The translations under genes and the position numbers were made by a program. The notes under the pieces are model-generated. The model worked only from the letters and a program-made list of their open reading frames with translations, did not search any database and was not told the origin of the DNA. This document shows, piece by piece, positions 21,731 through 33,237 of a DNA stretch of 64,000 bases; the first letter of the stretch is position 1; the number at the start of each line of letters is the position of its first letter. Source of the stretch: Cristatella mucedo (Eukaryota > Bryozoa > Phylactolaemata > Cristatellidae); the NCBI GenBank assembly GCA_009760855.2, contig WPIO01000003.1, positions 1,037,001 to 1,101,000 of the forward strand, written 5' to 3'.

Positions 21731-22813
21731 TTACTGCAATTATGCCGCCGGTGTATGACGGCCGATCGCCGCTCGACCTCTGGATTGAACGCTTTGATGC
21801 CTGTGAGTCGGCCAACGGCTGAGACGAGGCATCTTGTACGAGAAAGGTACAAGCGGTTCTAGCAAGCTCGGCGCTCGTCGTATATCTGGAACTGGAAAGT
21901 GGGAAGCGAACGATGAAAGAAGTAAATGAAGCGTTAGAGAAGGCGTTCTCGCCAGAGGAAGGCCGTGGTGAGTACCTCTGTGAATTTGACGGCCCGTCCT
22001 GCAGGATGGCGAGCTGGTGCGGAACTTTATGTACGACTTGAAGCCCTTGCTCAGGCGAGCGATGCCAGACTTATGCTGTGCCGCAAACGAGTTTCTCCTG
22101 TACCCTCATTTTTGAATGGACTGCCGGACAGTGTGGCCTTCACCATTAAGGATTCGCCGGACTGTAAAACGCCAGCGGCGTCTCTGAAGCGAGCCATGGT
22201 TCCAATAACTATGCAACGAGGGCGCGAACGGTCCTCCGTAGCGTCCCTCGAGCCAGCCGGAGCGACGCATGCGAACGTTGTAGACGAGCTAACCTCCCGC
22301 CTGGCCAACTTAGAGGCAGAGCTCCAGCGCATGCGAGTTGAACTATCGAGCGGAGCGGGAGAGCTTGGACAAGAGTCTGCAGCCGTGCTGGCCGGCTCGG
22401 CGCGCCATCGGGGAGAGCTTGTACGAGAGTCTGCAGCGGTTCTAGCCGGCTCGGCGAGCCATCGGGGAGAGCTTGGACAAGAGTCTGCAGCGGTTCTAGC
22501 CGGCTCTGCGCGCCATCGAGTGATCGGGCAGACGGTGAACTTCGGTGGCCCTAAGAAAGTGCAGTGCTGGGAGTGCTCGTGCTTCGGCCACGTAGCCCAC
22601 AACTGTACTAACCGCAGAGCCACACCGACTACCAGACGGCTTCAGGGAAACGGGCAAGGCCCCGCGCCTGGCTGGGAGGAGGGCCGTGGGTGGAGTCTGG
22701 AGAGCCCCCTGTGCTGTACCTCTATGCTTTTAGGGTCGCAAGCTCGTTCGTCATGCGTAACTGTCGTCGTCGGCGACAAAACGGTATTAGCATTGATCGA
22801 CAGCGGTTCATGA
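21727..22813 (+). pseudogene. gag-like polyprotein, broken
   Basis: Translation from the ATG at 21727 gives MVTAIMPPVYDGRSPLDLWI, a typical gypsy gag start. It is interrupted by an in-frame TGA around 21821 and later shifts into the frame open from 21965. Residue stretches DELTSRLANLEAELQRMRVE suggest a coiled coil. Next come three tandem 18-residue repeats (GELGQESAAVLAGSARHR type; about 22362-22523). A CCHC zinc knuckle follows at 22565-22606 (CWECSCFGHVAHNC, spacing C-x2-C-x4-H-x4-C). The frame ends at TGA 22811, just after the protease DSG motif. Family role: RNA binding and particle assembly. Confidence 0.88.
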
Positions 22814-23040
22814 ACGTCACTAATTAAGGAAGAGGCTGCCCGCCTCAGTACACACGTACCGTACCGTCCGACCTGCACGGCCAATCAGCCTTTTCGGGCC
22901 CTGGGACAGTGCGACCTACGGTTAGTTATAGAGGGCAGATTTGTGCGCCATCCCTTTCTCGCTGTGAGAGACCTAGTCGTTGACATGATCTTGGGAACCG
23001 ATATTTTAACCTCACAGATGGCTCAAATACAATTCCATTA
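22740..23040 (+). pseudogene. Retropepsin-like protease fragment
   Basis: TVLALIDSGS carries the aspartic-protease D-S-G active-site motif. A TGA follows at 22811. The same frame then continues through LIKEEAARLST to DLVVDMILGTDIL, the conserved C-terminal ILGxD signature, and stops near 23040. The two landmarks are the expected distance apart for one retropepsin domain, so a single stop interrupts an otherwise recognisable enzyme. Nothing resembling reverse transcriptase follows. Confidence 0.82.
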
Positions 23041-23420
23041 ACCCTCAAAAGAAGGTTGCGTCACTTTAAATTGCAATGGCAGGATTGCAATACGGCGGCA
23101 GTGGCTAGCATCGCGGAACAGGGCGCAGCATTAGAGCTCGAGACGCGATGTTTAGTGCCGCAGTTCGACAGGGATGACGAGAAGATAGATTTACCTTTCC
23201 ACCTCAGAGAGATTCAGCGACGAGACCATTTTTGAAGGCTGTGGTAGACGCACTGGAGGCCGGTTCAAGTCGAGCATCATGTTGGACCCGTCATCCGTAA
23301 CGGCAGTTCCGACAAATGCTGAGTCAGCTAAAACTGGTCGACGGCATCCTCTATCGCTACTTTCGCCCTCAACAGGAGCCAAATATAGATTTACTTTGGT
23401 CGTGCCGCCACCCAGCTGAG

Positions 23421-24001
23421 AAGCACTGCTCAGACGACATCATGGCAACAGCGGTCACAAAGTCATAGAACGGACGCACGACCGACTACGAGACCACGCT
23501 TATTGGGTCAATATGAGCCAAGACGTCGTGCGATATTGCCGGTTATGTCAGGTAAGCCAATCAGTTAAAAAGACCCACGCCCCACCCCCCAGCGAAGAAG
23601 CGATGCGCCGGCGGCAACCGAAAACACCACCCACATATCGTCCCGGAGATCCGGTGTGGCTGCGGGATAACCTACCGAGCCACAAGTTCGCACCGCGATG
23701 GCTCGGCGGCTGGAGAGTAAAAACGGTACTGGGACCGGTCACCTTGCGCATCATAAAAGACGCTTGCCACCGGAAAGTCGTGCATCTGGATAAAATTAAG
23801 ATGCGAGTTCCAAGACTAGAAGAGTCAAATCTCGATGTGACCCTAGAGTGGATCGAGACCGAACGAGATGCTAAGAGAGTGGCCTGGAATGCTGGCTCGG
23901 GGCCGCCGCTACTGAGGAAGTCGAGAGCACCAGCGAACCAACGGCTGCACGAGCTGCAAGCGCCGCCCCTTGTCAGGCTGGCAGACTATGTGGTTTTTTG
24001 A
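23421..24001 (+). pseudogene. Integrase remnant: zinc-binding and C-terminal domains only
   Basis: The N-terminal H2C2 module is visible: HHGNSGHKVIERTHDRLRDH followed by AYWVNMSQDVVRYCRLCQ. After about 20 residues the frame jumps to the C-terminal chromatin/DNA-binding region YRPGDPVWLRDNLPSHKFAP, RWLGGWRVKTVLGPVTLRI, HRKVVHLDKIKMRV. The whole D,D-35-E catalytic core, about 150 residues in the family, is missing, yet the reading frame is preserved across the join. Upstream (23040-23420) only frame-broken sequence remains. Confidence 0.88.
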
Positions 24002-24005
24002 CATT

Positions 24006-24015
24006 CTATGGGGGA
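24006..24015 (+). promoter_or_regulatory. Polypurine tract region
   Basis: CTATGGGGGA directly precedes the 3' LTR start (TGTGG at 24016). This is the usual place for plus-strand priming. It is short. Confidence 0.6.
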
Positions 24016-24360
24016 TGTGGTGTGTGCCTGTTGCTTCTCGGCCAGTGGTGTGTGACCCACTCTCGGTGGGTGGTTGGGCGGTTGGCTCGGTGCGGCCTTT
24101 GATGTGGGCACGTGGCCCAAAACGGTGGCTCACCACGGATGCTCACCACGAATGCACTCTCTTATCTATGATGAGTCTAGCTCATGTTGAGCCTAGTCAT
24201 ATTGTGGGCCATGGTGAGCCATATGGTGAGCCTAGCTCATATATGTACCTAGTGGGGGAATAAAGATTTGAGTCTCATTCACGGCTCAGGTTCGCCTGCT
24301 CGTGTCTTCGTGTCTCCGTGAGACTCCACTAGCTCTGCTGCAGCCGGAGATACAGTAACA
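24016..24360 (+). repeat. 3' LTR
   Basis: Homologous to the 5' LTR but about 63 bp longer. An expanded GCTCACCA / GAGCCTAGCTCATAT region has short internal duplications (GAGCC, AGCTCAT). It contains a canonical AATAAA within GGGGGAATAAAGATTTGAG. The internal length difference implies that the LTRs have diverged since insertion. Confidence 0.92.
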
Positions 24361-24800
24361 AAACCGCAAGCAGATCTGCAGCTCTCTTAGCTGGCCGCAG
24401 CCAAACCTTCGTAAGAAACCGAGCCTCCGGTGAGCAGCAGCAGCCTGCGGCTTCTATAAGTGTATTCTCTGTGGACTCAGCGGCAATCTCCATGCGCGCA
24501 ACCTCCATGCATTCAACCTCTATTGCTGAAACCTCCATGCCTGCATGCAACCTCCATGACTGTAACCTCAATGCCTCAAACTTGCAACCTATATACGTGC
24601 AGTCTCAGTAGACTCGGTTAGAGGCAAGGTCGTCCCCGCCGCTCACTTTCTCCGAAGTCGTGCTATGGCTTTCAGCTAGAGATGGCTAGGGCTCTGAGAT
24701 ACGAAGAGCAGGCTAAAAATGTAAGAATTACCTATGAGGCATTGGTAAGACTTTTCAATGGCTGCTGCAGCAGCGGTTACTGCTGCATCTGGAATATGCG
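24361..24800 (+). repeat. H module copy 1 with CTCCATGC mini-repeats
   Basis: It begins within CGCAAGCAGATCTGCAGCTC and matches 27008-27460. At 24486-24590 the phrase AACCTCCATGC/ATGACT recurs every 10-20 bp. It ends with CAGCTAGAGATGGCTAGGG, CTCTGAGATA and a CTGCTGC-rich segment. Confidence 0.8.
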
Positions 24801-24854
24801 TCTCAACAACGAGCGTCATATCCAGTTCCGCTCGGGTCTTGGGTACTCGTTGCC

Positions 24855-24995
24855 TTGCATGCGTGGCCGCATCGCCGGAGCACGCCTGAAACCATCCAGG
24901 TTCAAATCTCGGCGAGACCAGGGGCCTCCAAAGCCACGACTTACTCGGCCAATTTCTCCTACCCAAGATCACCTGTGACCACTCATCACCACACA
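24855..24995 (+). mobile_element. Possible second SINE type (tRNA-like B box)
   Basis: CCAGGTTCAAATCTCGGCGA contains a good pol III B box (GGTTCAAATC), and GTGGCCGCATCGCCGG about 40 bases upstream could be a decayed A box. It is not in the other H copies. Only one copy is visible, so the call is tentative. Confidence 0.35.
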
Positions 24996-26879
24996 TACTG
25001 CCATGCCATAGGCGCGACCCCAGCCTAACCGATGACCCTCATTACAACGGTCAGGTCCAAGCAAACCGAACCTAGCCTAAGCACAAGTGAAAATAGTGAC
25101 TGAGGTAAAAAGGACAAATATATAGATTTTGGCACATGTAATTTTAAAATTGGACGCCGGCACTGAGCAGCCAGCTGGGCAACCGTCGCTCTCAGGGGTA
25201 GTACACAATGAAAGACGTCGGCTACACATTGAGCAGATCGAGCACCCGCTAGCATCCAGCCCCTCATAATCAGGTGGTGTGCATCTGATAACTCCTCAGG
25301 GTGGGACTGGTCTCACCTTTCTCTTAGCATTCTCTACTCAGAAGGGGCTCTATGGGCAATACCAACAGAATGTTTTTCCGTAGTCTCAGTGTGAAGTTTG
25401 AAAGAACGGAGCAAAGAGTATGCAGTTGCCAATAGTTCCTGCCACGGTCACCTGTGCCGGCGGGATCTGCAAGGATTCAGCATTCCCACGGCCGCTATCG
25501 GGAGGTCAGACGACCCGGTACATCTGGCCTCAACTTCGTTTCGTTTTCAGAGAATTGTCAAGTGTCGAAGCAATGACCATGTGTTTCATAATAAAATTAA
25601 ATCACCACCATAGTCTCTAGTATTTGAGCCGTCGGTGACAAACGTGAGCTTGCAGCAGCAACTGCACGAGTTTATGGAATCGCCTCTGAATCATTACTCC
25701 GAGCAGAGTAAGAGTTCAAAGGTGCTAAAAGACTTCACCGGGCTAACATACTAGAACTGAGAAGGTTTTTCTGCCGGCATCTGCGATTGATTAAGCCTGC
25801 CGATATGCAGCAGCAGCAGGTTCATAGAATGCGACCACTCGACGCCAATAGAGAGGCCAAGTAACTGAGGTCTGCGTTTCGCGATATCAACGAGCGAGTG
25901 ATGCAAACGAAAGAGAAACTTACTAGCAACCGAGACTCTTAGAGACCGTACCTGATGACGAACCCACTGCTAGAATTATCTCTGAAAATTTAGTAGCTGA
26001 CTCAGCCGTTTCCGCAACCTTTTTTGCAGGATCTCGGCTCGACAGCAAGCTGGCCTTTTATAGACCACAGATCAGTCATACAATCACGGCAAATGCAGCA
26101 GGTCGGCTACACATTCAGCAGATCGAGAACCCTGCTAGCATCCACCCCCCTTAATCACATTATGTGCATCTGCTAACTCCTCAGGGTGGGACTGGTCTCA
26201 CCTTTCTCTTAGCATTCTCCACTCAGAAGAGGCTCTATGGGCTATACCAACAGAATGTTTTTCCGTAGTCTCAGTTGGAAGTTCGAAAGAAGGGAGCAAA
26301 GAGTATGCAGTTGCCGATAGTTCCTGCCACGGTCGCCTTGTGCAGGCTGAATACTGGTGGATCCTGCAAGTTGGGCGTCCCTCACTTAGCCCTGTTGCCC
26401 AATAGGAAGAGGTAGGCGAGGACGTACAACGACCTGCCGAACGCTTCGGCCGGCAATGACAATCGCGTGCAATCAGCTGTCCGGCTTGGGCACGATAATC
26501 TTCAAGAACCCGAAGACGAGAGACCAAGCCTACTAAAGCATCAAGACTTGACTGAGCCAGGTGTCATCGCGTCTGGAACCATACACAATCGACACGAAAG
26601 AGAGTTTGTCTGACTACTTATCGACCGTTCCAACCGTTGCCAGCTGTGCCTGCCGCCCTGTGAGCTCCTGCTAGAGGGCAATTACTAAGCACAGCCTCTC
26701 TGCCAGGACAGCTTTGCATCCACGGACAGTTTGGCCAAAGTATATACCGATTGAAGGACGACTTCAATATGTATATACTTCCTCAGCTTCTGTGTAACTG
26801 CAACTTAGCTCCTTGAAGAGCCTCGAGCTAGGATTAAAGTGGGAAGATTAGTTCAGACCTGACTGTAGATTCTCAGCAT

Positions 26880-27460
26880 TATTGAAAATTTCTCATTTCG
26901 GTTGAGTTAATGACTGTGCACGGCGGCAAACGTTTGGAGCTCCGTTTTCGGTTACAACGGATATGTACAGTTGACTAAATGCAACCAAAATCAGATTTTT
27001 TCCATAATTTTGCTGAGCAAGCAGATCTGCAGATCTCTTAGCTGGTCGAAGCCGAACCTTCCCAAGAAGGCGAGCCTCCTGTGAGCAGCAGCCTGCGGCT
27101 TCTATATGTGCATTCTCTATGGACTCAGTGGCAATCGCCGCACATGCAACTCCATGCATTTAGCCTCCATGGCTGCCACCCTCACGTGTGCAAGCTCCAT
27201 GCATGCAACCTCCATGACTCTAACCTCCATGCCTCCGTCTTTCAACCTCTGTACGTGCAGTCTCAGTGGACTCGGTTGGAGGCAAGGTCGTCCCCGCCCC
27301 CCTCACCTCCTCGGAACTCGTGCTATGGCTTTCAGCTAGAGATGGCTAGGGCTCTGAGATAAAAAGAGCAAGTTGAAAATGTAAGTGATTACCGCTGGGC
27401 ATAGGGATTAATTTTTAATGGCTGCTGCCGCAGCAGTTACTGCTGCATCCGCCCATGATG
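26880..27460 (+). repeat. H module copy 2 with CTCCATGC mini-repeats
   Basis: It starts with CATTATTGAAAATTTCTCAT and AACCAAAATCAGATTTT, then the AGCAGATCTGCAG block and an ACTCCATGCAT / CCTCCATGGC / CTCCATGACT series at 27150-27250. The same CAGCTAGAGATGGCTAGGG end follows. It is the fullest of the three H copies. Confidence 0.82.
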
Positions 27461-30400
27461 CTGCTGCCATTGACTCTGTTGACGCTGCTGTTGCCGATGC
27501 TTTAACCGATGTTGCTACTGCAACCGATGCAACCTCCTGAGCCGCTGCTGCTGCAAGGATTCAGCATTCCTACGGCCGCTATCAGGAGATCAGACGACCC
27601 GGTCCATCTAGCACCAGCTTCGTTTTGTTTTCAGAGAAGTGTCAATTGTCGAAGCATTATTAATCTGTTTCATAATTACACTAAATCACCACAACAGTCT
27701 CGAGTATTTGAGCCGTCGGTGACAAACGTGAGCTTTAGCAGCAACCGCACGAGTTTATGCAATCGCGGCTGGAAACGTTCTCTGAACAGAATGAGAATTT
27801 GATGGTGCTCAGGCGACTTTACCGGGCTAACACCCCGGAACTGGGAAGGTATTTCTGCCGCCCTCTGCGATTGAGCATGCCTGCCGATATGCAGCAGCAC
27901 ACGGCTCAATGAATGTGAACACTCGACGCCGACAGAGAGGCAAAGTAAGTGAGGTCTGTGTTTCGCGATATCACCGAGCGAGTGATGCAAACGAAAGAGA
28001 AACTTACTAGCGACCAAGACTCTTAGAGACCGTCCCTGATGGCAAACCCACTGCTAGAATTCTCTCTGAAAATTCAGTCATTGAATCAGCCGCTCCCGCA
28101 ACCCTTTTTTCAGGAATCTAGGCTAGACAGCAAACTGGCCTTATATAGACCACACACCAGTCACACAATCATTGCAAATGCAGCAGGTAGCTACACAAGG
28201 CTCAAGGTCCACGGAAAAGGTAATGGCATCCCTAGCCAGTCTGCTCAAAGTAGCAGTCTTTTTGAGTAGGAGTTTTAGGATAGACGGCATAATTCTACTG
28301 CTAATTACAGTAAGGTAATGCACAACTGTACCTGTTGCAAATGGGATGAATATCAAGGATTTCGTGGTAGTAATTTGGGTATTCCACCCGAGCGCTTGAG
28401 TCCCATTGGGGCTACTGTCAGTGCCGTGCCGCGGTTGACCATGAACTGTGAAGGCTACATCTTAACCAGAACGAGCATCCTGCCAGCATCCAAGCCCTTG
28501 GAATCACGTGGGGTGCATTAGCAGAGTTTTAGCTGTAAAAGAGATCCTACTGGTCACTTAGCAACCTCCACCCACAAGGGGCATTCAGTTAACAGATAGA
28601 GTAGCCTGTAAAACTTTACTTCTACTGGGAGTTAGGTTCTGAGCGGTAATAGCTTTGGGCCGTACGAAATCAAATGCTTTTCAGTAGTCTCAAGGGAAAT
28701 ACAAATGAAAAGTTTGCATAGGTGCTATGCTGTCAGACACACAGACCGATCACTGGAAGACAGAGCCATACTATTCAGATCAGCTTAGAAAGTCAGCTCT
28801 TCTTACTTGCCAGCATAAGAGGACATCTTAGAAGCCATTCTGCAGCAGGCAGTGGCCATTAAGGCAGCCGCATGAGCAGCTGCAGATCCTCGCCAGACCC
28901 ACATACTGGGACAGCTCTCATCTACACTCTCTTCCTATACGAAATAGAAGAGCAAGGCTGAGCAGCCATTAATTAGGAAGCAGCCAGAAGAGCTCGGCAT
29001 CCCGGGCACGAACCGGAAAACAAGGAACCGCCGCGATGCTACGTCCGCCAATGACGCCGAGCCTGAAGCGGCAGAAAAGCGCTTCGTTGCCGGCCTTCTC
29101 GGTTGATGCCGCAGAAAAGTGTGGAGTCAGGGGTAGCTGCTGCAGCAGCGTAGCTCTGAACCCATCTACAGCTGACTCAAGCCTCTCCTATTGACAGCCT
29201 ATGCCATTTCCTCGTCGGCTATTCATACGTGCAGCTACAGTAGGCTAACAGAATGCGACAGGTGGACACCCATGGAAAGGCCGAGGGACTGAGGTCAGCA
29301 TTTTTCGCTATCACCCAGCAAGCGATGCTAACGAACGAGCAACTTACTAAGAACCGAGGATCTTGGAGAGGGCCCATGCAGGACGAGCCACTGCTGGAAG
29401 TGTCACCGTCAATTTAGCGAGATACTCAGTGGTTCCTGCAAATTTGTTTCCGGGATCACGGCGAGGTAGCAGGCCCTACGGCGGGCCTTTGACAGACGAA
29501 AAACGAGTGACAGAATCATCCAAAATGCTGCAGAAGCACAGCAAGGATCGACGTCCAAGGATGAGTAGATGGCAACCCTAGAAAGCCGGGTAAATGTAGC
29601 AGTATTTTTTGGTTTGAGTGCTGAGATAGACGACCATAACTCGAGTGCTCATTGTATTTGGTTCAGTGAAAACAGTAACCAAGGTAAATGGGACAAACGT
29701 AAAGATTTGTCTACTAGTAACTTTGATATTGGACCCGAGCACGCGAGTGCCCGCTGGGCGACCGTCGCTCCCGAGGGTGGTACACTACGAAAGGCATCGG
29801 CTACACTCTGACCAGATCGAGTACCCTGCCAGCATCCAGACCCTTGTAATCACGGGGTGGTCATCTGCTAACTCATCAGGGTGAGAACGATCCCACTTTT
29901 CTCTTTCAGCGTTCTCCACTCAAGAGGGGCGCTTTGGGCGGTACGAAGCACATTTTTTCCGTCGTCTTAGTTTGAAGTGCAAACGAAAAGTTTAACATTC
30001 GCCACGTGTCCAGACATACAGACCGAACACTGCAAGACAGAGCCTGGTTATTCAGCTATGCCTGTCAACTCAACCTCCTTCACAGGCGAGCAGTGGGAAG
30101 ACATCTCTGAAACCCTTCGGCAGCCGATGCTTAGGTCATAACAAAAACCGTTAAAGCAACAGCGGCCTCTCAGTAGATGCACATACCGAGAGCTCATCTA
30201 CAACCGAGTCCTCTTCGAAATTCGAATTCGAAAGAAGAGAAGGAAGAGTTGTCCGCTGTCACCAGTTCCCTACACGGTCACCTGTGCGGGCGGGATACCA
30301 GCGGATCCTTCGAGCTATGCGTCGCTCACTTAGCCCTGTCGCCCAATAGGAAGAGGTACGTGCGGACGTACAGCAACCTACCGAACGCGTCGGCCGGTCA

Positions 30401-30859
30401 TGGCAATCGCGTGCGACAGCTGTCCGGCGAGGCACGATCCAAACAGATAGCCCGAAGACGAGCGACCGTGGCTACTACGAGCGTCGAGACTTGAATGCGC
30501 CAGGTGTCGCCGCTTCTGGGACCATACACCTAAACGAAATTGACCTTGGCTGACAACTTATCGACAGTTCCCCACCGTTGTCTGGTTGCACGTGCCTCCC
30601 CTGCGACCACCTACAGGCGGGCGACGGCTGAGCACAGCCTCTTGACCTGCACAGCTTTAACTCCATGGACAGTTTGGCCAAAGTATCTACTAACTGAAGG
30701 GCCCGTTCAATTGGTATGTACTTCTTTAGCTGCTGGGTTGCAGTTACCAATTGAAGGGCCGTTTAATTTGTATATACTTTTTCAGCTGTTGGGTTGCAGT
30801 TACCCAACAGCTGAAGAACCTCGGGCCAGGACCGAAGTGGGAATACGAGTTCAGACGTG

Positions 30860-31080
30860 ACTGTAGTTTCGCAGCATTATTGAAAATTTCTTATTTTGGT
30901 TGAGCTAATTGTTTTACACGTCATCACACGTCTGGGGCCATTTTTTCTGTTACCATGGACATGCACAGTAAACTTAATTCAACCGAAATCAGATTTTATT
31001 CTACAATGCTGCTGAGCAAGCTGATCTGCAGCTCTCGTTGCCGGCTGCTGCCGAACCTTCCCAAGAAGTCGAGCCGCTCG
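30860..31080 (+). repeat. H module copy 3, truncated
   Basis: It matches the first 200 bp of copy 2: GCATTATTGAAAATTTCTTA, ACCGAAATCAGATTTT, CTGATCTGCAGCTCTC, CCGAACCTTCCCAAGAAG. Homology then stops. This marks the right edge of the module array. Confidence 0.8.
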
Positions 31081-33230
31081 ATCGCGAGTCTTCCGAGGCT
31101 TCAAGAGTCTTCATCTGACCGCTTTGTTGGATACTTTGCTAGTGTAGAGGAAGCAAATGGCAATCGTGATCAGGCTAGCACAACAGCTTTACTGAGCTTG
31201 CCTATTGAAACTCGAGACCCGCGTTCATATGTATCCGACAATGCTCGAATAGCCAAGGGGAGTGGACTAACTGCATGACAATTCGCATCGTGTCACACGA
31301 GTTACGACCCAGCCTCATATTACTTTGTCGGGTCTCCAAGTTTCTTCAACTAGAATGCTAACACACATGATTAAGGTTTTCTGCAACTGGTTAACAGCCC
31401 GTTGGACAAAACGAACTCAGTCGCTTTTCACACAATACCGCAACTAAGAAAAGCAGTCGTGCCTCCAGAGGTTGCTAAGCAATTATCGATTGCCAGTAGA
31501 GTGACTGAAACCCACTGGTTGCGGCTAACCCTGGTCAGTCAGCTTGCTGATGGGATTGGGGCAGTGATGGGGCTGCTAACCTTAGTCAAGCGGCTATTTA
31601 GAAGAGGAAGGTATCTCACTTCCTGACTGCAAAATTCAGTTGGCTGCACACTGACCAAGGTCGATTAACGAGATTCTGGAAGCAAGCACAATTAGTTTTC
31701 CAGTAATTGTGACTTCGGCAATGATGTCGCAACCGCTGTTAAGGACAGCAGTAGGAGACAGAGCGTACCCAGCTGTTACAGTGAAGGTTACGGCTCCTCG
31801 GAAGCATAGGGGAAGTCCAGCCAGAAGAAAGTGGGATCGAATTTTCACAGGTGAATAGGTGGAACGTGAAAGGAGAACAAATTACCACATAGATATCGAA
31901 GTCTGAAACTGCAAGGTGCCTGGGAATGAGAAGATGGTTCTGGCATTTCTTTACGGCAAGTAGGCAATGCATGGGTAGCCATTGATGCCGAGTCAAGTTC
32001 GGGTACTTGCCGTACCTCGGACAAAGCTTTCTCCCTTCCTATCGTCCACCAACAGTCTATAAAATCCCAGCCCTGCGGCGACCAGCTGCCGCTGCACATT
32101 ACGCCAGGGGCAACCCAAGCAAGACCTGATCGAAACGAAGCAACAGTGAGTGGAGGGCGAAAATGGCTTTCTGACTCTGGGCTGCTGATTGATTTCTAAC
32201 CTTTGCACAAACCACCTATGAGGGTGACCACACTTGGCCCACCCAGATCCTCATTATTCTGCACTACTTGGAAACTCTTCCCCCATAGGCAAGCACAAGT
32301 GCACTGTGCTGCGATTTCGACTGCTCCACAAAGGCAGGTTGCTGCAACCGGGTTCTCGTTCGATCGCCAAGTCACCAAAGCAGGCCAGTTTTATCAAGAG
32401 GCAGCGGTCATATATGTGAAGACCTAGAATCACATAAATGCTGCCTGTCACCCAATACTTTTTCAGGATTAAGGCGCTAACACTAGGCGAGGCGAGATGG
32501 CGCTGATCAGATGGTTAGTAGTTTCACATGCACTCGCACACACACGGACGCAATCATGTGCAGACACACACACAGGCAAAGCCATTGGAGGCAGTCACAG
32601 AGGTCACTTCCTGTTGCAACTAATATTTGGACAGATTTCACGTGACAGATCATGATAAGGGCAGAGGAAGCTAATATCTAATAAAGATAAGCTACACCTG
32701 TCAATTCTTTTTAGGTAGCCGATTTAAATCGAGTAAGGAGACACGAGTTTCCATATCCGGGAGAGCTGGCTGACATCATGCCTTCAGTTATAACGTCTTG
32801 AGTTTAACAAAAGAGAGCTACGAATGTTGAGCAGCACGAAAACCGCATAGAAACTAACTGGGTAAAGTTAGAGCTCTCAAGACGATGTTAGTAGTCAAAT
32901 AAAGACCCTCGCAGTGCAGTGTGAAAACAAAGTCACAGCTTCTCAAGGGAAGAATTCGATGAAGTTGAGATGCCGTTTATCGCAGACGAGGCGTTTTTAT
33001 TGTCCTATCTGAAGGTCAAAGTTTATGTTCAAACTAAAACAACAATACAATTCGCCCACCTAGAGCCTGGTGGCAATACGCAGTAATTAGTTCAGGCTGG
33101 CTGCTACGCCTGAATGAATAACTGGCTGAATCCTTTAGATAAATCAATCAGGAAACTGATAATGCTTAAATGCATTAAACTGGTAAACCTTCAACGCCAC
33201 GCACTATTCAACTCCTTGACTTGACTACCA
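31081..33230. other. No recognisable gene
   Basis: About 2.1 kb without a frame I can defend. Short CA-rich patches lie near 32525-32576. TTTTTATT near 32994 is a possible polyadenylation signal for the minus-strand ORF that ends at 33238. Confidence 0.4.
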
Positions 33231-33237
33231 CCAACAG

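Larger units (their letters stand above)
21427..24360 (+). mobile_element. Ty3/gypsy-type LTR retrotransposon, internally deleted
   Basis: Two direct LTRs (21427-21708 and 24016-24360) flank a PBS, a gag-like region with a zinc knuckle, a protease piece, the integrase zinc-binding and C-terminal modules, and a purine tract before the 3' LTR. Reverse transcriptase, RNase H and the integrase catalytic core are absent, so the 2.9-kb element cannot move by itself. It sits inside the module array, between Q-type sequence on the left and H-type sequence on the right. I find no clear 4-6 bp target duplication (AGCAA on the left, AAACC on the right). The flanks may have been rearranged since insertion. 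Confidence 0.93.
20520..31080 (+). repeat. Quasi-tandem array of long diverged modules
   Basis: Several blocks recur in the same orientation. Call them R (GAGCACCCTGCCAGCATCCA ... CTGCTAACTCCTCAGGGTG; near 20590, 25200, 26105, 28460, 29800), P (ACACAGACCGA ... CCTGCCAACTCA; near 20880, 28740, 30015), Q (GCAACTTACTAAGAACCGAG; near 21355, 25915, 28000, 29340), T (GAGCCGTCGGTGACAAACGT; near 25627, 27711), S (AGCCCTGTTGCCCAATAGGA; near 26388, 30330) and H (AGCAGATCTGCAGCTCTC; near 24370, 27020, 31020). The visible order is R-P-Q, [LTR element], H, R-T-Q, R-S-H, T-Q-R-P, Q-R-P, S-H. No long conserved frame runs through it. Confidence 0.8.

Noticed and set aside
21421-24366. Target-site duplication of the LTR element
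   Set aside because: Bases next to the LTR ends (AGCAA and AAACC) do not match. The GCAA seen nearby on both sides is not adjacent to the right LTR and is explained by the module sequence.
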